Source of the DNA: Actinomycetota bacterium
GTDB taxonomy: Bacteria > Actinomycetota > Actinomycetes > S36-B12
DNA: 5,444 nt
Direction: 5' to 3'
Assembly: GCA_009726075.1 (NCBI GenBank)
Contig: WLND01000140.1
Location: forward strand, 1-5,444
Shown: positions 1 through 4,358 of the stretch, in pieces
How positions within the stretch are numbered: position 1 is the stretch's first letter
Layout of the letters: the number at the start of each line of letters is the position of its first letter
The notes under the pieces: model-generated
Told to the model about the DNA's origin: nothing
Databases searched by the model: none
The model's input: the letters and a program-made list of their open reading frames with translations, nothing else
Program-made: the position numbers and the translations under genes

Positions 1-161
1 GCGACGGTGAGGATCGCGCCCCCGGCGAAGGTGAGCCAGCCGAGGAGCGACCCGAACGCTCCCCCGTAGGCGACCGCGAGCATTCCCACGAGCGACAGCA
101 TCAGGAGCCAAGCCCACCATGAGGGGAGGAGGCGCTCCTGGTAGGCGGGCGCAGTCCTCAC
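1..161 (-). CDS. DUF3093 family membrane protein, N-terminal part (cut by left edge)
   Basis: This is the first 53 codons of a minus-strand gene that continues beyond base 1. It starts at GTG 161-159. An in-frame TGA lies two codons upstream (167-165), so no earlier start is possible. The peptide begins VRTAPAYQERLLPSWWAWL and continues into hydrophobic segments at about residues 15-31 and 35-53, separated by a short AYGGA turn. The Y-x-E-R-L-x-P-x-W-W opening followed by two membrane helices is what I know of the DUF3093 family (M. tuberculosis Rv2698-like), small integral membrane proteins of unknown function. Its position, divergent from the dut operon, also matches that synteny. The start codon is probably the transcript's 5' end, because a TAGTCT hexamer lies 7 bases upstream. 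Its function is unknown, and the C-terminal part cannot be seen. Confidence 0.8.
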   Translation of the reverse strand, partial: MRTAPAYQERLLPSWWAWLLMLSLVGMLAVAYGGAFGSLLGWLTFAGGAILTV

Positions 162-168
162 AGGTCAC

Positions 169-174
169 AGACTA
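169..174 (-). promoter_or_regulatory. -10 element of a leaderless promoter for the DUF3093 gene
   Basis: On the minus strand the hexamer TAGTCT (174 to 169) fits the actinobacterial TANNNT -10 consensus. A 7-base spacer (168-162) separates it from GTG at 161, so transcription would begin at or beside the start codon. No Shine-Dalgarno sequence precedes the GTG, and an in-frame TGA sits in the spacer. I see no recognisable -35 hexamer. The promoter is inferred from sequence geometry alone. Confidence 0.55.
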
Positions 175-238
175 TGCGGTGCGCGACGGCATGCGAGATG
201 TCGCCCGCGATGGCCGCCCCGCGGCCTCGACGTGCGGC

Positions 239-244
239 TAGAGT
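239..244 (+). promoter_or_regulatory. -10 element of a leaderless promoter for the thioesterase-dut operon
   Basis: TAGAGT matches TANNNT and is followed by 7 bases (245-251) and then ATG at 252. The bases before the ATG contain no Shine-Dalgarno motif, so a leaderless mRNA is the simplest reading. This supports ATG 252 over the in-frame ATG at 174, which lies inside the opposing promoter. A GC-rich perfect inverted repeat (212-226, 6-bp arms, 3-base loop) falls at about -40 to -26 relative to the proposed start. It could be an operator or chance. No clear -35 box is visible. Confidence 0.55.
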
Positions 245-251
245 CGCCGCC

Positions 252-839
252 ATGACCGCGATTGCCCCGCCTGAGTGGGCTGTTCTCCCCGATCGGCCCG
301 AGCATGCGCCAGCGCCGGGCGAAGCGATTCCATCGCACTACCGATGGTGCTTCGGATGCGGCGTCGACCATCCGACGGGGCTCCACATGCGCATCACCGC
401 GGGTGAGGGCCTTTCCGTGGCCGGCGATTTCACCGTCACCGAGCACCACCAGGGCGCGCCGGGCCTGGCCCATGGAGGGCTCCTCACCGCAGCCTTCGAC
501 GAGGTCCTCGGCAGCCTGAACTGGCTGCTCGGGGACCCGGTCGTGACAGCGCAGATCCAGACGGAGTTCAGGCGTCCGGTGCCGGTCGGCTCTGTTCTGC
601 ACATTGACGCGCATGTGGTCGGGGTCGCCGGGCGCAAGGTGTTCACCTCGGCGGAGGGTCGGCTCGACGGGGCCGACGGGCAACTCGCCGTGACGGCATC
701 GGCCCTGTTCATCAAGGTGCCGATCGAGCATTTTCTCAAGCACGGCAATCGTGAGCACATCGAGCAGGCGATCATCGACCGGGCCAGCGGCGGACCAGCC
801 TGGCGAACCGGGGGCCATGATGTCGAGGTGAACCTGTGA
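252..839 (+). CDS. PaaI-like hotdog-fold thioesterase (4HBT superfamily)
   Basis: This 195-residue protein is probably a soluble cytoplasmic acyl-CoA thioesterase of the PaaI/4HBT hotdog superfamily, which hydrolyses acyl-CoA thioesters. Its substrate is unknown. A CFGCG motif (residues 33-37) followed by HPTGLHMR (40-47) is a common N-terminal signature of PaaI-like proteins. The hotdog helix carries the HGG motif (74-76) and an acidic pair D83-E84 in the expected place for the catalytic or dimer-active-site residues. The segment FRRPVPVG (107-114) matches the next conserved strand. The tail after about residue 160 is polar and less typical. An upstream ATG at 174 would add 26 arginine- and alanine-rich residues. 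I prefer ATG 252 because the conserved domain needs nothing earlier and a -10-like hexamer sits 7 bases upstream. The stop overlaps the dut start by 4 bases (GTGA, 836-839), implying translational coupling. The role beside dut is unknown; metabolite clean-up is speculation. Confidence 0.82.
   Translation: MTAIAPPEWAVLPDRPEHAPAPGEAIPSHYRWCFGCGVDHPTGLHMRITAGEGLSVAGDFTVTEHHQGAPGLAHGGLLTAAFDEVLGSLNWLLGDPVVTAQIQTEFRRPVPVGSVLHIDAHVVGVAGRKVFTSAEGRLDGADGQLAVTASALFIKVPIEHFLKHGNREHIEQAIIDRASGGPAWRTGGHDVEVNL
825..830 (+). promoter_or_regulatory. Shine-Dalgarno sequence for dut
   Basis: GAGGTG lies 5 bases before the GTG start at 836, inside the end of the thioesterase gene. It is a good match to the anti-SD sequence and supports the GTG start that overlaps the upstream stop codon. 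Confidence 0.6.
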
Positions 840-1297
840 CGCGGGTCGACGTCCTCGTCCAACGCCTGGATCCGGACCTGCCGCTGCCCGCATACGAGCA
901 TCCCGGGGACGCCGGTCTCGACCTGCGAAGCCGGATCGACATCGTCCTCGAACCGGGTGCGCGGGCGCTCATCCCGACGGGCATTGCCGTGGCGCTGCCC
1001 TCCGGCTACGCGGCCTTCGTGCATCCGAGAAGCGGGCTGGCCCTACGGCACGGCCTCGGGCTGGTCAACGGACCTGGCACCATCGATGCCGGGTATCGGG
1101 GCGAGATCGGCGTGATCGTCATCAACCACGACCCCACCACGGCGATTACCCTGAACCGGGGCGATCGAATTGCCCAACTGGTCGTTGCTCCCGTGGTCAC
1201 GGCAAGCCTCGTGGAGGTTGTCGACCTTCCGGGTTCGCATCGGGCTTCCGGCGGTTTTGGCAGCACAGGCGGTTTCATCGGTACGGTTCTCCAGTGA
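836..1297 (+). CDS. dut: dUTP diphosphatase (trimeric dUTPase)
   Basis: This enzyme hydrolyses dUTP to dUMP and pyrophosphate in the cytoplasm. It prevents uracil incorporation into DNA and supplies dUMP for thymidylate synthesis. The 153-residue length is typical of homotrimeric dUTPases, and all five motifs are present: I at about 22-32 (HPGDAGLDLRS), II at 64-74 (PRSGLALRHGL), III at 81-91 (GTIDAGYRGEI, with the probable catalytic Asp84 and uracil-pocket Tyr87), IV at 109-117 (GDRIAQLVV) and V at 136-145 (RASGGFGSTG). The motif V aromatic is Phe141, as in most dUTPases. From memory, M. tuberculosis has His there plus a short surface insertion before motif V; the region here is about five residues shorter. 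The GTG start overlaps the upstream stop and has a good Shine-Dalgarno sequence. The 3' end overlaps the next gene by 4 bases (GTGA), so the gene lies inside an operon. The assignment is secure. Confidence 0.98.
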   Translation: MTRVDVLVQRLDPDLPLPAYEHPGDAGLDLRSRIDIVLEPGARALIPTGIAVALPSGYAAFVHPRSGLALRHGLGLVNGPGTIDAGYRGEIGVIVINHDPTTAITLNRGDRIAQLVVAPVVTASLVEVVDLPGSHRASGGFGSTGGFIGTVLQ

Positions 1298-1920
1298 CGA
1301 ATGACGAGCGCTCCGGCGGACCATGGGATGAATCAGACATCGACTTCGGCGACGGCGTTGAGCGAGTCGATCTCGGCGCCCTGCTGGTGCCCGCCACCAC
1401 GGGCATGGACCTGCAGGTGCAGGTCGACGAGCAGACCGGCAATGTGGTGCAGGTGACCCTGGTGATGAATGGTTCCGCGGTCCAGGTGCAGCCCTACGCG
1501 GCCCCGCGTTCAGGTGGCATGTGGGACGACGTCCGGGTGCAGATCAAGAACTCGATCAGCTCCTCAGGTGGGCTCGTCGAGGAGGTCGACGGCCCGTTCG
1601 GCGTCGAGCTCCGGGCGCAGGTGCACCCCTCCGATGGGGGAAAGACCCTGCAGCCCGCGCGATTTGTCGGGATCGAAGGCAACCGATGGTTCCTGCGCGC
1701 CGTGTTCCTCGGAGCTGCGGCCCGGCCCGGCCCGGAAGCACAGGCCCTCGAGGAGGTCGTACGGAGTCTCGCGGTCGTGCGGGGCGCCGAGGCCATGCCC
1801 GTGGGCGCGCCAATTCCCATGCGCCTGCCAGAGACCACAGAGCCTGGTGCTCCGGGAGCCGGTCGCAAGCCTGCGGTCGATCCGTTCGCACGCGGACCGG
1901 AGATCACTGAGATTCGCTAG
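1294..1920 (+). CDS. DUF3710 family protein
   Basis: This 208-residue soluble protein belongs to DUF3710, an actinobacterial family of unknown function normally encoded directly after dut (Rv2696c-like in M. tuberculosis). Supporting sequence includes an acidic N-terminus, then RVDLGALLVP (24-33), the conserved block YAAPRSGGMWDDVR (68-81), GPFGVELRA (100-108), a GIEGNRWFLRAVFLG segment (126-140), and an APIPMRLPE block (172-180) before a proline- and glycine-rich tail. There are no transmembrane segments or signal peptide, and I see no catalytic motif. The GTG start overlaps the dut stop (GTGA, 1294-1297) and has no Shine-Dalgarno sequence, so expression probably depends on translational coupling. 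The gene ends 16 bases before the OB-fold gene. Family membership is well supported; function cannot be stated, although its constant position beside dut suggests a link to nucleotide or DNA metabolism. Confidence 0.88.
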   Translation: MTNDERSGGPWDESDIDFGDGVERVDLGALLVPATTGMDLQVQVDEQTGNVVQVTLVMNGSAVQVQPYAAPRSGGMWDDVRVQIKNSISSSGGLVEEVDGPFGVELRAQVHPSDGGKTLQPARFVGIEGNRWFLRAVFLGAAARPGPEAQALEEVVRSLAVVRGAEAMPVGAPIPMRLPETTEPGAPGAGRKPAVDPFARGPEITEIR

Positions 1921-1924
1921 GGCC

Positions 1925-1930
1925 TAACCT
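1925..1930 (+). promoter_or_regulatory. Internal leaderless-type -10 element before the OB-fold gene
   Basis: TAACCT fits TANNNT and ends 6 bases (TGGGGG) before GTG 1937. It lies in the only gap of the plus-strand run, 5 bases after the DUF3710 stop. No Shine-Dalgarno sequence of normal spacing precedes the GTG. This suggests that the OB-fold and DUF3159 genes can be transcribed independently, in addition to read-through from the dut operon. Confidence 0.5.
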
Positions 1931-1936
1931 TGGGGG

Positions 1937-2296
1937 GTGGGCATACCAGCGTGGAACCGTTTGACCCGGAGCCGGGAACAGCAGGAGGCGCACGAACTCC
2001 AGCAGGAGAACGTGGAGCGCGAGTGCCTTCGCATCTGCGACTGCGCCCCCGGCGACCGCGTGACTATCGCCGGCACCGTACGGTCGATGACCCTGCGGCC
2101 GAAGGCGAACGTTCCGGCACTGGAGATCGAGTTGTACGACGGCTCCGGTTCAGTGCACGTGGTGTGGCTCGGTCGTCGGCGTATCCCCGGCATCGGCCCC
2201 GGCCGACGGCTCGTGGTGACCGGCAGGCTCACCCAGTTGACTGGTGAGCCGATCCTCTATAACCCGAGGTACGAGCTGAAGCCGCTGGCAGCATGA
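1937..2296 (+). CDS. OB-fold nucleic acid-binding domain protein
   Basis: This small 119-residue soluble protein is probably a single OB-fold that binds single-stranded nucleic acid or another protein. It resembles the actinobacterial family represented by Rv2694c. Residues about 11-29 form a charged, glutamine- and glutamate-rich helix. The five-stranded barrel then spans about 39-117: GDRVTIAGTVRSM (39-51), LEIELYDGSGSVHVVWLG (62-79), GIGPGRRLVVTGRL (85-98) and the closing strand around 104-113. The W-L-G-R-R-R-I-P-G-I pattern is the OB-fold segment also seen in RecG- and tRNA-anticodon-type domains. Three cysteines cluster at residues 30, 34 and 36, just before the first strand; metal binding is possible but untested. 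GTG 1937 is chosen because domain and helix follow directly and a -10-like hexamer lies 6 bases upstream. The stop overlaps the DUF3159 start by 4 bases (ATGA). The ligand and biological role are unknown. Confidence 0.85.
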   Translation: MGIPAWNRLTRSREQQEAHELQQENVERECLRICDCAPGDRVTIAGTVRSMTLRPKANVPALEIELYDGSGSVHVVWLGRRRIPGIGPGRRLVVTGRLTQLTGEPILYNPRYELKPLAA

Positions 2297-3003
2297 GCAC
2301 GATGCCGAGCGATCCGAGCGATCCGAGCGAACAGGTAAGCCCCGTCGCACCAACGGAGCACGAGCCGGTCGAGCACGAGACCGCCGCCGATATCAGGGCA
2401 GAGTCGGTGCTGCTGGAGCGGGCAATCGGCGGCTGGCGCGGCATCATCGATTCGGGCGTTCCCACGGCGGTCTTCGTGATCGCGTTCATGGTGACGTCGC
2501 AGAACCTGACGTCGTCCCTCATCGCGGCTCTGACGGCCGGCGGCATCATCGTCATTTGGCGCCTCATCCGCCGCGAGCCGCTCCAGCAAGTGCTCGCCGG
2601 ATTTGCCGGCGTCGCAATCTCGGCTGCCGTGGCCAAGTACACGGGCCGAGCCGAGAACTACTTCTGGCCCGGGTTCCTGCAGAACCTCGCGTACGGCACT
2701 GCGTTCCTGATCTCGATCATCGTGCGGTGGCCGCTGCTCGGCGTCGTGGTGGGGTACCTCACCGGCGATGGCACGTCCTGGCGTCAGGACCCCGCGCTTC
2801 GTCGTACGTATGCCGCGTCATCATGGATCTGGGTCGGCCTGTTCTATGGTCGGTTCGCGGTCCAGTTTCCGCTCTACCTCGCCGGGGCCATCGGCGCCCT
2901 CGGGCTGCTCAAGATCATCATGGGCATCCCGCTCTACGTGGCGGCCGCGTACTTCACCTACCGGCTGCTCAAGCCTGTCTGGGACGCCAAGCGTCAGAGG
3001 TGA
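2293..3003 (+). CDS. DUF3159 family integral membrane protein
   Basis: This 236-residue multi-pass membrane protein belongs to DUF3159 (Rv2693c-like), whose function is unknown. Residues 1-38 are polar and acidic, include an in-frame PSDPSDPSE repeat, and are probably cytoplasmic. The conserved block starts at about 45 with IGGWRGIIDSGVPT (45-58), followed by hydrophobic segments at about 56-69, 74-90, 98-114, 131-156 (possibly two), 176-192 and 195-222. Family hallmarks include RREPLQQVLAGFAGVAISA (93-111), KYTGRAENYFWPG (115-127) and a basic C-terminal end. The ATG overlaps the upstream OB-fold stop (ATGA, 2293-2296), so the two are likely translated together; an alternative ATG exists at 2302. 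No strong Shine-Dalgarno sequence is seen. The gene ends 10 bases inside the convergent ceoC-like gene. No transport or enzymatic motif can be named, so a substrate should not be assumed. Confidence 0.87.
   Translation: MSTMPSDPSDPSEQVSPVAPTEHEPVEHETAADIRAESVLLERAIGGWRGIIDSGVPTAVFVIAFMVTSQNLTSSLIAALTAGGIIVIWRLIRREPLQQVLAGFAGVAISAAVAKYTGRAENYFWPGFLQNLAYGTAFLISIIVRWPLLGVVVGYLTGDGTSWRQDPALRRTYAASSWIWVGLFYGRFAVQFPLYLAGAIGALGLLKIIMGIPLYVAAAYFTYRLLKPVWDAKRQR
2305..2330 (+). repeat. 9-bp tandem repeat in the start of the DUF3159 gene
   Basis: The unit CCGAGCGAT occurs nearly three times in tandem, encoding PSD-PSD-PSE at residues 5-13. The 9-bp unit keeps the reading frame, so copy-number changes would only alter the length of a disordered N-terminal tail. 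It lies just downstream of two alternative ATG starts (2293 and 2302). Confidence 0.8.
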
Positions 3004-3653
3004 CCGAGCAGGCGTTGGAGCTCTGGCTCCTGGTCCGGCGCGGCAACGAAAAGCAGCTCATCGCCGGCATCGAGCGGATCATCGGCTGAGGGCGCGATCA
3101 CGCGGGGGCCGCGCACGATCGCGACAAGTGCGGTGTCCGTCGGCCAGATCTGATCGCCGACACGCTGGCCGACGACAGGGGAGTCGGACGACAGGGTGAT
3201 CTCGACGAGGTTGGCATCGCCCTGCCGGAAGGTGAAGAGGCGCACGAGGTCGCCGACGCTCACCGCCTCCTCGACGAGTGCCGAGAGCATGCGCGGGGTC
3301 GAGACGGCGACATCGACACCCCATGACTCGTCGAACATCCACTCGTTCTTCGGATGATTCACCCGAGCCACGACCCGCGGAACGCCGTACTCGGTCTTGG
3401 CCAGCAGCGATACGACCAGATTGACCTTGTCGTCGCCGGTCGCCGCCACGACCACCTGGCACTGGGACAGCATTGCCTCGTCCAGCGCTGAGATCTCGCA
3501 GGCATCGGCGTGCAGCACCTCGGCGCCCTCGACGGAGCCGGGCCGGGCAAGCTGAACATCACGATCGATGAGCAGGACCTGGTGGCCGTTTGCGACGAGT
3601 TCACGGGCGATTGCCCGTCCGACTTTGCCCGCACCGGCAATGGCAACGCGCAT
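2994..3653 (-). CDS. ceoC: TrkA/RCK-type potassium uptake regulatory protein, CeoC-like
   Basis: This 219-residue cytoplasmic protein has the TrkA architecture: an NAD(H)- or nucleotide-binding Rossmann domain (RCK_N, about 1-120) followed by a C-terminal ligand-binding domain (RCK_C, about 134-217). Such proteins form rings that gate potassium channels or transporters. The nucleotide-binding loop is GAGKVG (7-12), with the ribose-binding acid D30 at the end of the second strand. The ATGDDKVN block (71-78), ARVNHPKNEWMF (96-107) and STPRML (118-123) match what I recall of M. tuberculosis CeoC (Rv2692). The RCK_C part includes a WPTDTALVAIVRG segment (170-182) and GDELLFV (197-203). The ATG (3653-3651) shares one base with the stop of the upstream partner and has a strong Shine-Dalgarno sequence. 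The 3' end overlaps the convergent DUF3159 gene by 10 bases. No partner channel gene is visible. The specific ceoC name rests on similarity and gene order from memory. Confidence 0.9.
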   Translation of the reverse strand: MRVAIAGAGKVGRAIARELVANGHQVLLIDRDVQLARPGSVEGAEVLHADACEISALDEAMLSQCQVVVAATGDDKVNLVVSLLAKTEYGVPRVVARVNHPKNEWMFDESWGVDVAVSTPRMLSALVEEAVSVGDLVRLFTFRQGDANLVEITLSSDSPVVGQRVGDQIWPTDTALVAIVRGPRVIAPSADDPLDAGDELLFVAAPDQEPELQRLLGHL

Positions 3654-4315
3654 CACAGCTCCTTTGGTCCAGCTGCGAACACCGATTCGACGGTGAGTCG
3701 ATCTGAGGACGAGTAGACGGCATGGACGAGGTCGCCATCCTGGATGACGCTGTCGATGTCCGGCAGGAGCGCCTCGCCGTACCGGGTCATGAAGGCGACT
3801 CGTGCTCCGGAAGCGGCTTCGAGCGAGGTCACCCGGTGACCAATCCAGTCGGCACCGACGTGCACCTCGGCGAGGGCCATGGTGCCGCTGGGATCGCGGT
3901 ACTCGTCCTGAGCTCCCATTGGGAGCATGCGCCGCATGATCTGGCCCGCGGTCCAGGCGACGGTGGCGACCGTTGGGATGCCGAGTCGTTGGTACACCTC
4001 TGCGCGGCGCGGATCGTAGATGCGCGCGACGACTCGTTCGACGCCGTAGGTCTCGCGGGCCACGCGTGCGGCGAGAATATTGCTGTTGTCTCCGCTGCTC
4101 ACGGCCGCGAATGCGTGGGCTCGCTCGATTCCGGCGCTCTCGAGGGTCTCGCGGTCGAACCCGACTCCGGTGATGGTCAGTCCGCTGAAATTGGCCGACA
4201 GCCGTCGGAATGCCTTGGCATCCATGTCGACGACGGCGACCGAATGGCCGAGCCCATCGAGTTCGTGGGCCAGAAGTGAACCGACGCGCCCGCACCCGAG
4301 GATCACTATGTGCAC
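3653..4315 (-). CDS. ceoB: TrkA/RCK-type potassium uptake regulatory protein, CeoB-like
   Basis: This 220-residue cytoplasmic protein is the first gene of the minus-strand RCK pair and probably forms a complex with its downstream partner. It has an N-terminal Rossmann RCK_N domain with the nucleotide-binding loop GCGRVG (7-12) and acidic D30. The AVSSGDNSNILAARVARE segment (71-88) and ARIYDPRRAEVYQRLGIPTV (97-116) closely resemble what I recall of M. tuberculosis CeoB (Rv2691). An RCK_C domain covers about 140-208 (GTMALAEV, then GHRVTSLE and the DGDLVHAV strand). GTG 4315-4313 is the start because the first Rossmann strand begins directly (VHIVILG). A longer reading to 4486 would add 57 residues of low-complexity sequence antisense to the transporter. 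A TACGGT hexamer 6 bases upstream suggests a leaderless mRNA. The gene is coupled to the next by a TGATG stop-start overlap and diverges from a KimA-like transporter. Potassium control is inferred from family and context. Confidence 0.9.
   Translation of the reverse strand: MHIVILGCGRVGSLLAHELDGLGHSVAVVDMDAKAFRRLSANFSGLTITGVGFDRETLESAGIERAHAFAAVSSGDNSNILAARVARETYGVERVVARIYDPRRAEVYQRLGIPTVATVAWTAGQIMRRMLPMGAQDEYRDPSGTMALAEVHVGADWIGHRVTSLEAASGARVAFMTRYGEALLPDIDSVIQDGDLVHAVYSSSDRLTVESVFAAGPKEL
3659..3665 (-). promoter_or_regulatory. Shine-Dalgarno sequence for the ceoC-like gene
   Basis: The minus strand reads AAAGGAG with a 5-base spacer (3658-3654) before the ATG at 3653. It lies within the last codons of the ceoB-like gene. 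This is the strongest ribosome binding site in the window, and it supports the TGATG overlapping start. Independent initiation of the second RCK protein would keep the pair in balance. Confidence 0.75.
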
Positions 4316-4321
4316 GCCGTA

Positions 4322-4327
4322 ACCGTA
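4322..4327 (-). promoter_or_regulatory. -10 element of a leaderless promoter for the ceoB-ceoC pair
   Basis: The minus strand reads TACGGT (4327 to 4322), matching TANNNT, then 6 bases (4321-4316) and GTG at 4315. No Shine-Dalgarno sequence precedes that start. The opposing transporter -10 box (4345-4350) lies exactly 17 bp away, where this promoter's -35 contacts would be. The two promoters therefore share one stretch of DNA. Confidence 0.55.
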
Positions 4328-4344
4328 CACGCTGCTCGTGGGCG

Positions 4345-4350
4345 TAGGCT
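4345..4350 (+). promoter_or_regulatory. -10 element of a leaderless promoter for the KimA-like transporter
   Basis: TAGGCT fits TANNNT and is followed by 8 bases (4351-4358) and then GTG at 4359. This spacing is slightly longer than at the other starts, but there is no Shine-Dalgarno sequence to support conventional initiation. An in-frame GTG at 4338 would place this hexamer inside the gene. With only 43 bp between the divergent starts, there is no room for a leader riboswitch. Confidence 0.5.
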
Positions 4351-4358
4351 CTGCTGAC

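Noticed and set aside
174..251. Upstream ATG extension of the thioesterase
   Set aside because: It would add 26 low-complexity residues, begin inside the DUF3093 promoter and lack a ribosome binding site. ATG 252 with a -10 hexamer 7 bases upstream fits better.
165..893. 242-codon open frame on the minus strand opposite the thioesterase gene
   Set aside because: Its product is arginine-, glycine- and proline-rich with no domain. The opposite strand carries a clear hotdog protein, and in high-GC DNA long antisense open frames are expected.
3017..3030. Possible terminator hairpin GGAGC-TCTG-GCTCC downstream of DUF3159
   Set aside because: It has only a 5-bp stem, no following T-run, and lies within ceoC-like coding sequence. 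It could be chance.
3722..4279. 185-codon plus-strand frame opposite the ceoB-like gene
   Set aside because: It has an acidic, glycine-rich composition and no recognisable domain, and it sits opposite a confidently identified RCK protein.
4316..4358. c-di-AMP (ydaO-type) riboswitch ahead of the KimA-like gene, as in Bacillus
   Set aside because: Only 43 bp separate the divergent start codons and the transcript appears leaderless, so there is no space for a riboswitch.
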